Shown: positions 50,226-58,141 of the stretch, one piece after another | How the letters are laid out: each line of letters starts with the position of its first letter | How positions within the stretch are numbered: the first letter of the stretch is position 1 | NCBI RefSeq assembly: GCF_016860545.1 | Contig: NZ_BNEB01000003.1 | Span: forward strand, 1,860,001 to 1,924,000 | From: Streptomyces asoensis | GTDB lineage: Bacteria > Actinomycetota > Actinomycetes > Streptomycetales > Streptomycetaceae | Direction: 5' to 3' | Length of the DNA: 64,000 bases | Notes under the pieces: generated by a model | Databases searched by the model: none | Told to the model about the DNA's origin: nothing | Seen by the model: the letters and a program-made list of their open reading frames with translations, nothing else | Position numbers and translations under genes: made by a program

Positions 50226-50996
50226 GTGAGCGCCGTCACCACGCTCGCCGCCACGGGCTACAACGACACCGTGCTCAACGGCGCGTTGCTGGTCGCCCTG
50301 CCGATCGCGCTGCTCGGCGGACTCGTCTCCTTCTTCTCCCCCTGCGTCCTGCCGCTCGTGCCCGGCTACCTCTCGTACGTCACCGGTGTCGCCGGCACCG
50401 ACCTGGCCGACGCGCGCCGCGGACGGATGGTGGCCGGCGCCTCCCTCTTCGTCCTCGGCTTCACCTTCGTCTTCGTCTCCAGCGGGGCCCTGTTCGGGTA
50501 CTTCGGGGACACGCTCAAGGCCAACCAGGACGTCCTGTCCAAGGTGCTGGGGGTGCTCATGATCCTCATGGGCGCCTTCTTCATGGGCCTGATGCCGTGG
50601 ATGACCCAGCGCGAGTTCCGCATCCACAAGAAGCCCGTGACCGGTCTGGTCGGCGCCCCGGTCCTGGGCGCCCTGTTCGGCATCGGCTGGGTGCCGTGCA
50701 TCGGCCCGACCCTCGCCTCCGTGCTGGCCCTCTCCTCCCAGCAGGGCAGCGCGGGCCGCGGCGCCCTGCTGACCGTGGCCTACTGCCTCGGCCTCGGCGT
50801 GCCCTTCGTACTCGCCGCCGTCGCCTTCCGCAAGGCGCTCGGCGCCTTCGGCTGGGTCAAGAGCCACTACGTCTGGGTGCTGCGGATCGGCGGCGTCATG
50901 ATGATCCTGACCGGTGTCATGCTGCTCACCGGTGCGTGGGACCGACTCGTGCAGGACGTGCAGTCCTGGTCCGCAGGCTTCGATGTGGGGATCTGA
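50226..50996 (+). CDS. ccdA: Cytochrome c biogenesis protein CcdA
   Basis: Six-helix membrane thiol-electron carrier of 256 residues that passes electrons from cytoplasmic thioredoxin to ResA-like proteins. The paired redox cysteines lie in SFFSPCVLPLVPGYLSYVTG (helix 1) and GIGWVPCIGPTLASVLAL (helix 4), the hallmark of the family. It is in the resA-ccdA-resB-ccsB order common in actinobacteria, with three bases between its stop and resB. Confidence 0.95.
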   Translation: MSAVTTLAATGYNDTVLNGALLVALPIALLGGLVSFFSPCVLPLVPGYLSYVTGVAGTDLADARRGRMVAGASLFVLGFTFVFVSSGALFGYFGDTLKANQDVLSKVLGVLMILMGAFFMGLMPWMTQREFRIHKKPVTGLVGAPVLGALFGIGWVPCIGPTLASVLALSSQQGSAGRGALLTVAYCLGLGVPFVLAAVAFRKALGAFGWVKSHYVWVLRIGGVMMILTGVMLLTGAWDRLVQDVQSWSAGFDVGI

Positions 50997-50999
50997 CCG

Positions 51000-52760
51000 A
51001 TGAGCAACACCACCTCCGGCGCCCCGGCCGGGTCCGCCGCCACCGACGAGCAGGACCTCGGCGCCGCCGGCTCCCAGCTCTCCACCGCCCCGGTGGAGGC
51101 GCCGTCCAACCCCGGCATGGGAGTGATCGGCTGGGCCCGCTGGTTCTGGCGGCAGCTGACCTCCATGCGGGTCGCCCTGCTGCTCCTGCTGCTGCTCGCG
51201 CTCGGCGCGATCCCCGGCTCCCTGATCCCGCAGTCCGGCACCGACGAGACGAAGGTCGCCGACTTCCGCAAGGCCCACGGGACACTCGCGCCGCTCTACG
51301 ACCGGCTCGGCCTCTTCCACGTCTACAGCTCGGTGTGGTTCTCCGCGATCTACATCCTGCTGTTCGTCTCCCTCATCGGCTGCATCGTGCCCCGCACCTG
51401 GCAGTTCGTCGGCCAGCTGCGCAGCCGCCCGCCGGGCGCGCCCAGGCGGCTGACCCGGCTGCCCGCGCACACCGCCTGGCGCACCGGCGCCGAGCCGGAG
51501 CAGGTCCGTGAGGCCGCGCTCGTCCTGCTGCGCAGGCGCCGCTTCCGCGCCCACGTCGTCGGGGACGCCGTCGCCGCGGAGAAGGGATACCTGCGGGAGG
51601 TCGGCAACCTGCTCTTCCACATCGCGCTGATCGTGATGCTGGTCGCCTTCGCCTGGGGGCAGCTCTACAAGTCCGAGGGCAACAAGCTGGTCGTCGAGGG
51701 GGACGGTTTCTCCAACACCCTCACCCAGTACAACGACTTCAAGTCGGGCAACCTCTTCGGCACCGACGACCTGGAGCCGTTCAGCTTCACCCTGGACGAC
51801 TTCAAGGGCACGTACGAGACGAGCGGCCCCAACAAGGGCACCGCGCGCACCTTCCAGGCGGCCCTCACCTACAGCGTGGGCGCCTACGGCAAGGACAAGA
51901 AGACGGTCGTGAAGGTCAACGAGCCGCTGGAGATCGGCGACTCGAAGGTCTACCTCACCGCCCACGGCTACGCGCCGGTCGTCACCGTCCGGAACGGCAG
52001 GGGCGAGGTCGTCTACCACGACGCCGTGCCGCTGCTGCCGCTCGACTCCAACATCACCTCCTCCGGCGTCGTCAAGGTCCTCGACGGCTACAAGGACGCC
52101 AAGGGCCTCTCGGAACAGCTCGGTTTCCAGGCCTTCTTCCTGCCGACCTACGGCGGCCCCGACAGCGCGGTCGTCTCGCAGTTCCCGGCGCTGGACAACC
52201 CGGTCCTGAACCTGGCCCCGTACCACGGGGACCTCGGGGTCGACTCGGGCATCCCGCAGAGCGTGTACCAGCTCGACAAGGCGCACATGAAGGAGTTCAA
52301 GGACTCCAAGGGCCTCCAGCTGCGGGACAACCTCAAGCCGGGCGAGACCATGACCCTGCCGAACGGCGCCGGTTCGATCACCTACGACGGCACCAAGGAA
52401 TGGGCGAACTTCCAGGTCACCCAGCAGCCCGCGAGCGGCTGGGCGCTCGGCGGGTCCATCGCCGCGATCTTCGGTCTGGCCGGTTCCCTGTTCCTCCAGC
52501 GCCGCCGGGTGTGGGTGCGGGCGGTGCGCGGCGACGACGGGGTGACCGTCGTCGAGATGGGCGGTCTCGGCCGCAGCGAGTCCGCCAAGGTGCCCGAGGA
52601 ACTGGGCGAACTCGCCGGAACCCTGTACGACCGGGCGGCCCCGGCCCCGGAGCCCGTCCCGGAGTCCGCCGCGGACCCCGACCCGGACGCTGCGGACACC
52701 CCCGCTTCCCCCGAACCCTCCGAACCCCGAGCCGTACCTGCCGAAGGGGCTGAGAAGTGA
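51000..52760 (+). CDS. resB: Cytochrome c biogenesis protein ResB
   Basis: Membrane component of the system II haem export and ligation complex, 586 residues. Three N-terminal membrane segments (MRVALLLLLLLALGAIPGS; YSSVWFSAIYILLFVSLIGC; LLFHIALIVMLVAFAWG) are followed by a large external domain and a fourth segment near 485-505 (SGWALGGSIAAIFGLAGSLFL). The final 70 residues are acidic and Pro-rich. It works with CcsB, whose GTG start overlaps its stop. Confidence 0.94.
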   Translation: MSNTTSGAPAGSAATDEQDLGAAGSQLSTAPVEAPSNPGMGVIGWARWFWRQLTSMRVALLLLLLLALGAIPGSLIPQSGTDETKVADFRKAHGTLAPLYDRLGLFHVYSSVWFSAIYILLFVSLIGCIVPRTWQFVGQLRSRPPGAPRRLTRLPAHTAWRTGAEPEQVREAALVLLRRRRFRAHVVGDAVAAEKGYLREVGNLLFHIALIVMLVAFAWGQLYKSEGNKLVVEGDGFSNTLTQYNDFKSGNLFGTDDLEPFSFTLDDFKGTYETSGPNKGTARTFQAALTYSVGAYGKDKKTVVKVNEPLEIGDSKVYLTAHGYAPVVTVRNGRGEVVYHDAVPLLPLDSNITSSGVVKVLDGYKDAKGLSEQLGFQAFFLPTYGGPDSAVVSQFPALDNPVLNLAPYHGDLGVDSGIPQSVYQLDKAHMKEFKDSKGLQLRDNLKPGETMTLPNGAGSITYDGTKEWANFQVTQQPASGWALGGSIAAIFGLAGSLFLQRRRVWVRAVRGDDGVTVVEMGGLGRSESAKVPEELGELAGTLYDRAAPAPEPVPESAADPDPDAADTPASPEPSEPRAVPAEGAEK

Positions 52761-53833
52761 ATCTCGCCGCCGCCACCAACGAAAACCTCGCGAGCATCAG
52801 CAACACGCTGATCTACTCCGCGATGGCCGTCTACACCCTGGCCTTCTTCGCGTACATCGCCGAATGGCTCCTCGGCAGCCGCAGCAAGGTCGGCCGTACC
52901 GCCGCCGCGCTCACCGCCCCGTCCGGCGCCCAGGGCCCGGCCGTCACCGTCCGGAAGAACGGCGGCACGGCCGTCATGGAGCGGCCGCAGGTCGTGGTGC
53001 GCTCCGCCGCCGGCGCGCGGGACGTGCCGGACGGGCCCGGCGCGCACGGCGGTGACGTCCAGGGCGACATGTACGGCCGGATCGCCGTCTCCCTCACGGT
53101 GCTCGCGTTCCTGGTCGAGCTGGGGGGTGTGATCGCCCGCGCGGCCTCCGTGGAGCGGGCGCCGTGGGGCAACATGTACGAGTTCAACATCACCTTCTCC
53201 ACGGTGGCCGTCGGCGTCTACCTGACGCTGCTGGCGCTGCGCAAGAACGTGCGCTGGCTCGGCCTGTTCCTGATCACGACGGTCCTGCTCGACCTCGGCA
53301 TCGCCGTCACGGTCCTCTACACCGCCAGCGACCAGCTGGTTCCCGCGCTGCACTCGTACTGGCTGTACATCCACGTCTCGACGGCGATCCTGTGCGGAGC
53401 GGTCTTCTACGTCGGCGCGGTCGCCACGATCCTCTACCTGTTCCGGGACGCGTACGAGAACAAGCTGGCGAGCGGCGGCAAGCCCGGCCGCTTCGCGAAC
53501 TCGGTCCTGGACCGGCTGCCCGCCTCCGCCTCCCTGGACAAGTTCGCCTACCGCGTCAACGCGGCCGTCTTCCCGCTCTGGACGTTCACGATCATCGCCG
53601 GCGCGATCTGGGCGGGCGACGCGTGGGGCCGCTACTGGGGCTGGGACCCCAAGGAGACCTGGGCGTTCATCACCTGGGTCGCCTACGCCTGCTACCTGCA
53701 CGCCCGCGCCACGGCCGGCTGGAAGGGCCGCAAGGCCGCCTACCTGGCCCTGATCGCGTTCGGCTGCTGGCTGTTCAACTACTACGGCGTCAACATCTTC
53801 GTCTCCGGCAAGCACTCGTACGCGGGCGTCTGA
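52757..53833 (+). CDS. ccsB: Cytochrome c biogenesis protein CcsB (ResC)
   Basis: Haem-handling membrane protein of 358 residues that delivers haem to cytochrome c with ResB. The tryptophan-rich haem motif is WGRYWGWDPKETWAFITWV, with conserved histidines around LHSYWLYIHVSTAIL and CYLHARA. An extra hydrophilic stretch of about 60 residues (about 45-105) lies between the first two helices. It is the last gene of the maturation operon. Confidence 0.95.
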   Translation: MNLAAATNENLASISNTLIYSAMAVYTLAFFAYIAEWLLGSRSKVGRTAAALTAPSGAQGPAVTVRKNGGTAVMERPQVVVRSAAGARDVPDGPGAHGGDVQGDMYGRIAVSLTVLAFLVELGGVIARAASVERAPWGNMYEFNITFSTVAVGVYLTLLALRKNVRWLGLFLITTVLLDLGIAVTVLYTASDQLVPALHSYWLYIHVSTAILCGAVFYVGAVATILYLFRDAYENKLASGGKPGRFANSVLDRLPASASLDKFAYRVNAAVFPLWTFTIIAGAIWAGDAWGRYWGWDPKETWAFITWVAYACYLHARATAGWKGRKAAYLALIAFGCWLFNYYGVNIFVSGKHSYAGV

Positions 53834-53844
53834 CCGCCGCGCAC

Positions 53845-53888
53845 CGAAGGCCGGTTCCCGTGACTGAGGTCACGGGAACCGGCCTTCG
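53845..53888. terminator. Strong bidirectional terminator after ccsB
   Basis: A perfect 20-bp stem (53845-53864 with 53869-53888) with a TGAG loop lies 12 bp after the ccsB stop. It is the longest perfect hairpin I found in the window and also serves the convergent gene. Confidence 0.92.
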
Positions 53889-53933
53889 GCGTACGGGCGG
53901 ACCGCCCGGACGTCCCCGCGCCGCCCGCAGGGG

Positions 53934-54719
53934 TCAGCGCAGGCGGGAGGAGGAGAGGATCGACAGCAGGTGGGCCGGGACCATCAGCCAGGTGATGACG
54001 GCGATCGCGGCCAGCGCCCAGCGGGTCGGGCCGACGGAGCCGCTCGCCGCGTCGGCGAACGCCACGACGACGAGGACCAGGGAGGCCTCGATGCCGTTGG
54101 TCACCCGGTGGATCTTGAACGCGGCGGCCAGCCTGCGCACCGAGGCGACTCCCTGGGAGCGCGGTGCGGTCGCCTCGTCGTCGGCGACGGCCAGCCCGCG
54201 CCGGGCCCGGGCCACGTCCACCAGGTCCGTCGAGGCCTTCAGCAGCACGACACCGAGCGCGGTCACGAGACCGAGGGACACCCACCCGTTGAACCCGGCC
54301 CAGCCGCCGAGCCCGGACTCCGCGGCGCGGAAACCGAAGCCGGTCATCAGCGCCGCGTCGGCGAGGTAGGCGCCGAGCCGGTCGACGTAGATGCCGGTCG
54401 CGCTGTTCTGGCCCTTCCAGCGGGCGACCTCGCCGTCCACGCAGTCGAAGAGCAGGAACAGCTGCATGAGGAGGGCCGCCAGCAGGGCTCCGGCCAGGCC
54501 CGGGATCAGCAGCGCGGCGCCGGACAGCACCCCGCACACCACCATCGTCCAGGTCAGCTGGTCCGGGGTGACCCGGGTGCGCACCAGCTGGCGGGTGAAC
54601 CGCAGGGAGACCCGCCGCATGTACAGCCGGCCCGCCCAGTGTTCGCCGTTGCGGCTCGCCAGCTTGGCCTGCGGCTGGCAGACCTCCCGCAGCTCCTCCA
54701 GTACCGGAGCAGCAACCAT
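53934..54719 (-). CDS. CDP-alcohol phosphatidyltransferase family protein with altered motif
   Basis: Integral membrane protein of 261 residues. The CDP-alcohol motif is DCVDGEVARWKGQNSATG then IYVDRLGAYLAD. It matches DxxDGxxAR(x8)GxxxD, but the position of the final catalytic Asp (four residues after VD) is Ala. Hydrophobic segments surround it (TWTMVVCGVLSGAALLIPGLAGALLAALL; LGLVTALGVVLLKA; ALAAIAVITWLMVPAHLL). ATG at 54719 follows GGGAGGA. It may use a shifted Asp four residues further on, or be inactive. Confidence 0.85.
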   Translation of the reverse strand: MVAAPVLEELREVCQPQAKLASRNGEHWAGRLYMRRVSLRFTRQLVRTRVTPDQLTWTMVVCGVLSGAALLIPGLAGALLAALLMQLFLLFDCVDGEVARWKGQNSATGIYVDRLGAYLADAALMTGFGFRAAESGLGGWAGFNGWVSLGLVTALGVVLLKASTDLVDVARARRGLAVADDEATAPRSQGVASVRRLAAAFKIHRVTNGIEASLVLVVVAFADAASGSVGPTRWALAAIAVITWLMVPAHLLSILSSSRLR

Positions 54720-54865
54720 GAACGTTCCTCCCATAGCCCACGAATGATCGGGCCAGGTTACAGATCGCTCAAGTGGCCGCACCGGCCGGGCGGTTCGGCG
54801 TGCGGGCACCCCCGATCGGGTGGTCCGGCATTGCCCCCGCCCGCCCTCGGCGCCAGCATGAGGGC

Positions 54866-55324
54866 ATGGACCTTCTCGACCGGGCGACGGCACGGATCTG
54901 GCTGACCACCGCCGTCGCCGAGGCCCGGGCGGGGCTCGCCGAGGGCGGCATCCCGATCGGCGCGGCCCTGTACGGCGCGGACGGCACGCTCCTCGGCCGC
55001 GGCCACAACCGGCGCGTCCAGGACGACGACCCCTCCACGCACGCGGAGACGGCCGCGTTCCGCTCGGCGGGCCGGCAGCGGTCGTACCGGGGCACGACGA
55101 TGGTCACGACCCTCTCCCCGTGCTGGTACTGCTCCGGTCTGGTGCGCCAGTTCAACATCTCCCGGGTGGTCGTGGGCGAGGCGGCGACCTTCCACGGCGG
55201 TCACGACTGGCTGGCGGAGCACGGGGTGCAGATCATGCTCCTGGACGACGCCGAGTGCGCCGCGATGATGCGCGAGTACATCGCGGCGAACCCGGCCCTG
55301 TGGAACGAGGACATCGGCGAATGA
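54866..55324 (+). CDS. Cytosine-deaminase-like nucleoside deaminase
   Basis: Zinc deaminase of 152 residues in the CMP/dCMP-deaminase superfamily. The zinc motif is STHAETAAFRSAG (His-x-Glu) followed by TTLSPCWYCSGLVRQF (PCxxC). The arrangement and the ending MREYIAANPALWNEDIGE resemble the fungal-type cytosine deaminases. ATG at 54866 follows a GAGGG site; the frame upstream is open but unlike the family. It would recycle cytosine or act on related bases. Confidence 0.87.
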   Translation: MDLLDRATARIWLTTAVAEARAGLAEGGIPIGAALYGADGTLLGRGHNRRVQDDDPSTHAETAAFRSAGRQRSYRGTTMVTTLSPCWYCSGLVRQFNISRVVVGEAATFHGGHDWLAEHGVQIMLLDDAECAAMMREYIAANPALWNEDIGE

Positions 55325-55345
55325 CCCGGCCGCCGCCCCGGCCGT

Positions 55346-55762
55346 CTAGTCCCGCAGCCCCAGCAGCGCCGCGTGGTAGCGGAGTTGGTGGCGGCGGAGC
55401 AGGACGTCCGCGTCGGTCTCGGCGCTGCCGTCATGACGGGCCCGGGCCTCGTCGCGCAGGGCGGCCAGATCGGCGCAGGCCGCGCAGTCCCGCACCGGGG
55501 CGGCGGGGCCGACGCCCGATGCCGGCGGCCCCTGCGTCGAACGGGAGTTGGCCGCGCGGACGCCCGCGCTGAGCCGTTCGCCCGGGTCGGCCGGCCGGAG
55601 CGACTCCGGACGCGCCTCCCACTCCCGGCCGCCTCCGAGGGGGCGCAGCAGCGCGTACGGCCCCGCTTTGCCGCGGTACTCGCCGACCCTGTCCGACGCG
55701 GGGTCGTAGAGGACCGTTCCTGTCTCGAACCGGCTCTCGGTGGTCTCGGTGTTTTCGGTCAT
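55346..55762 (-). CDS. Hypothetical protein
   Basis: Cytoplasmic protein of 138 residues. The first 65 residues look like a small beta-rich domain (GTVLYDPASDRVGEYRGKAGPYALLRPLGGGREWEARPESLRPA), a pattern common in short streptomycete proteins near DUF397 genes. The C-terminal half has a CxxC (DCAACADLAALRDEARA) and a charged helix. It is divergent from the DUF5753 regulator and may belong to the same functional group. Function unknown. Confidence 0.72.
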   Translation of the reverse strand: MTENTETTESRFETGTVLYDPASDRVGEYRGKAGPYALLRPLGGGREWEARPESLRPADPGERLSAGVRAANSRSTQGPPASGVGPAAPVRDCAACADLAALRDEARARHDGSAETDADVLLRRHQLRYHAALLGLRD

Positions 55763-55889
55763 GCCCCGTCCGTGCCCTCTCCGTACCGACTTGGTGACTC
55801 TGGGTGTGTCGAGCGTCGCGTGCGGGCACGGTGCGTATCAATGTCCGACGCGTGCCAGTGGGCGCCTGTCACGGAGGAGGGGGACGGCC

Positions 55890-56804
55890 GTGACGACCAA
55901 CGCCGCCCTGTTCGGCGAGTTGTTGCGGCACTTCCGCGAGGGGGCCCTGCTGACGCAGGAGGCGCTGGCGAAGGCGATCCCCTGCGACCGGTCACTGGTC
56001 GCCCGGGTGGAGGCGGGAACGCGGGTCCCGCAGGAGCCGTTCGCCAAGAAATGCGACGAAGTGCTCCGCACGGGCGGGGCGTTGGCGCGGCTGTGGGGGC
56101 GCGTGGACTGGTACCCACAGGTGGAACATCCGGACTGGTTCAGACGCCGGGCGGAGATGGACGGGGAGGCGGTCTGTCTTCAGGAATACCAGGAGCGTGT
56201 GATGCCGGGTCTGTTGCAGACCGAGAACTATGCCCGGGCGCTGTTCGCCCGCGTGCTGAGCCCGGCGGAGGCGGAGGAGCGCGTTCGGGAGCGACTCAGC
56301 AGGCAGCAGCGTTTCCTTGCCGAAGGCGGCCCTCTCTACCTGGCCGTTCTGGACGAGAGTTGTCTGCGTACGGTCATCGGCGGGGCGGCCGTGATGCGGG
56401 AGCAGTGCGCCCACCTGCTCAAGGTGGGACAGCTCGCCAACGTCCGTGTCCAGGTAGCCCCTTCGGGCGATCGCGGGCTCGTCCGGCCCAACACGTCGAT
56501 GTCACTGATCAAGCTGCCCGACGGACATGAGTGGGTGTACTCGGAATCCCTGGACCAGGGTCATTTCAACGATGATCCGGCCGCTTTCGCGCGTCATAAC
56601 CGGACCTATCATGTGCTCAGGGCCGACGCGCCGTCAGCCGCCGAGTCCGCCGCACTGATCAGCGACGCGATGGAAGGGTACGAGCACTATGAACAGGCAC
56701 GAGTTCACAGCGACGACCTGGATCAAAAGCAGCTACAGCGGCGACAACGGCGGCAACTGCATCGAGGTGGCCCCCGGATCCTCCGTCGTCGTCCCCGTCC
56801 GTGA
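55890..56804 (+). CDS. XRE-family regulator with DUF5753 domain
   Basis: Regulator of 304 residues from a GTG with a strong GGAGGAGGGGG site. The HTH (about 5-65) is FGELLRHFREGALLTQEALAKAIPCDRSLVARVEAGTRVP. The DUF5753 part has FRRRAEMDGEAVCLQEYQERVMPGLLQTENYARALF, AVLDESCLRTVIGG and SMSLIKLPDGHEWVYSESLDQGHF. The family normally ends near the next gene's start; here it runs 116 bp into it, adding a basic Arg/Gln tail. It pairs with the DUF397 gene, as in Scr1-Scr2 and BldB-type regulatory pairs. Confidence 0.88.
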   Translation: MTTNAALFGELLRHFREGALLTQEALAKAIPCDRSLVARVEAGTRVPQEPFAKKCDEVLRTGGALARLWGRVDWYPQVEHPDWFRRRAEMDGEAVCLQEYQERVMPGLLQTENYARALFARVLSPAEAEERVRERLSRQQRFLAEGGPLYLAVLDESCLRTVIGGAAVMREQCAHLLKVGQLANVRVQVAPSGDRGLVRPNTSMSLIKLPDGHEWVYSESLDQGHFNDDPAAFARHNRTYHVLRADAPSAAESAALISDAMEGYEHYEQARVHSDDLDQKQLQRRQRRQLHRGGPRILRRRPRP

Positions 56805-56883
56805 CAGCAAGAGGCCCGGCGGCCCGGTCGTCGTCGTCGCGCGGAGCGCCTGGGACGCGTTCGTGGAGTCCGTCCGCCGCTGA
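56689..56883 (+). CDS. DUF397 domain protein
   Basis: Small protein of 64 residues, entirely a DUF397 domain: TTWIKSSYSGDNGGNCIEVAPGSSVVVPVRDSKRPGGPVVVVARSAWDAFVESV. Such proteins act as partners, usually antagonists, of adjacent DUF5753 HTH regulators. Its ATG lies within the 3' end of that regulator gene in another frame, an overlap of 116 bp. Confidence 0.9.
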   Translation: MNRHEFTATTWIKSSYSGDNGGNCIEVAPGSSVVVPVRDSKRPGGPVVVVARSAWDAFVESVRR

Positions 56884-56893
56884 ACGCCGCGCG

Positions 56894-57994
56894 TCAGTAT
56901 CCGATGGCCTCCCGCAGAAGCAGCACGGTGCCGCGCCCCGGCTGGGGTTCCGCGTTGAGGATGAGTAGGCGGTTCACCGCGCTGGGCCTTCCGTACACCG
57001 CCCGGGCGCGGACGTTCTCCAGCGGGAGGGCGTGTTCATGGACGCGGCGAAGCGCCGTGTCCAGATCCGGCACCACCTTCTGCGCGCCGACGACCCAGAC
57101 CGCGTGGGCCGCGCCGCCCGCGTTGGCCGGGAGTTGGCTGCCGCTGCCGGAGGCGAGGACGAGCGACCCGGTCTCGGTGACGGCGGCGACGCTGTTGACG
57201 ACGAACTCGGGGACGGCGACCAGCCTGCGGATCTCGTCGGCGCCGGTGGCGCGGTCGACGGCCAGGACGCGCGGCCTGACGGCGTCGTACCGGCCGCCGG
57301 TGTTGATGTCCTCGTCGATGCCGGACAGCCGGAGCGTCTCACTGGCGCCGGTGAGCACGACGGCGCCCTCGGGAAGCAGGTCCTCGACGCGGGCGCGCGC
57401 GGCCGCGGCGTCGTCGAGGATCTCGGCGGCGAAGCCGTTGGCCCGCAGCGCGCTCGCTGCCCGTTCCAGTCGTTCGGCCGGCGCGGGGTCCGCGAAGGAC
57501 GCGGCCGAAGGCGGGGTGGCCGCGGTTCTCGCCGGGCCGGTCCCGGCGCTTCGGGCCGACCGGGGCGCCGTGCCCGCCAGGGGGGACGTGTCGAGGTACC
57601 TGACCTCGTACACCCGCTCGGCGAACCTCCAGCCCTCCTCGGTGCGCCGGTAACGGTCGTGGTAGACGGCGAAGTTCAGGCCCTGGCGTCCGTCGAGGGC
57701 GCGCGCCAGTTCCTGGATGTAGGCGCGCCCGGTCGCTGTGTCGCCGTCGAGCACGATGGTGCCGGGGTGTGTGGTCTGCACGAAGAAGTCCCACTGGCTC
57801 TGCAACCGCTCGCCCCCGGCGAGGATCTCCTCGCGGCCGACCTGCTCCACGGGGATGTTCGGCATGCGCAGGGCGCCGTCCGGGGTGAACAGCGACGCCA
57901 GGCGGGGCCGGTCGCGCATCATCGCCGCGTCGGTGAACTCGCCGCGCAGCGCCTCGATCTCGACACGGTCCGCGATGGCCTGGAAGTCGTTCAT
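56894..57994 (-). CDS. SnoaL/NTF2-like domain fused to a LUD domain
   Basis: Fusion protein of 366 residues. Residues 5-135 are an NTF2-like cone (IADRVEIEALRGEFTDAAMMRDRPRLASLFTPDGALRMPN; NFAVYHDRYRRTEEGWRFAERVYEVRYLD). An Ala/Pro/Arg linker (136-172) follows. Residues 173-366 are a LUD (LutC/YkgG) domain: EGAVVLTGASETLRLSGI, EFVVNSVAAVTETGSLVLASG, AVWVVGAQKVVPDLDTALRRVHEHALPLENVRA and GRGTVLLLREAIGY. LutC-type proteins take part in lactate oxidation, but lutA and lutB are absent. It is divergent from an ECF41 sigma gene and likely its target. Confidence 0.88.
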   Translation of the reverse strand: MNDFQAIADRVEIEALRGEFTDAAMMRDRPRLASLFTPDGALRMPNIPVEQVGREEILAGGERLQSQWDFFVQTTHPGTIVLDGDTATGRAYIQELARALDGRQGLNFAVYHDRYRRTEEGWRFAERVYEVRYLDTSPLAGTAPRSARSAGTGPARTAATPPSAASFADPAPAERLERAASALRANGFAAEILDDAAAARARVEDLLPEGAVVLTGASETLRLSGIDEDINTGGRYDAVRPRVLAVDRATGADEIRRLVAVPEFVVNSVAAVTETGSLVLASGSGSQLPANAGGAAHAVWVVGAQKVVPDLDTALRRVHEHALPLENVRARAVYGRPSAVNRLLILNAEPQPGRGTVLLLREAIGY

Positions 57995-58030
57995 CGAAGC
58001 CTCTCCTCCGTCTTGTCGTCGTCCTCACCG

Positions 58031-58102
58031 TTACGACAGCGCAGCCCTTCGGAATGTGAGGCGAACGCCGGCCTCACATTCCGGTGGGCTGTCCTGTCGT
58101 AA
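58031..58102. promoter_or_regulatory. 72-bp palindrome carrying matching divergent promoter-like elements
   Basis: Outer arms TTACGACAG (58031-58039) and CTGTCGTAA (58094-58102), middle arms CAGCCC and GGGCTG, and inner arms GGAATGTGAGG (58051-58061) and CCTCACATTCC (58072-58082) pair symmetrically around a 10-base centre. Both strands thus read CCTCACATTCCG, a GGGCTG block and CTGTCGTAA in the same order and spacing toward their own gene. It resembles the ECF41 promoter (TGTCACA-N16-CGTC from memory) only loosely. Confidence 0.8.
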
Positions 58103-58141
58103 TGGGTGGCGGCGCAGGGCGAGCGAGGGAGACGGCCGGAC

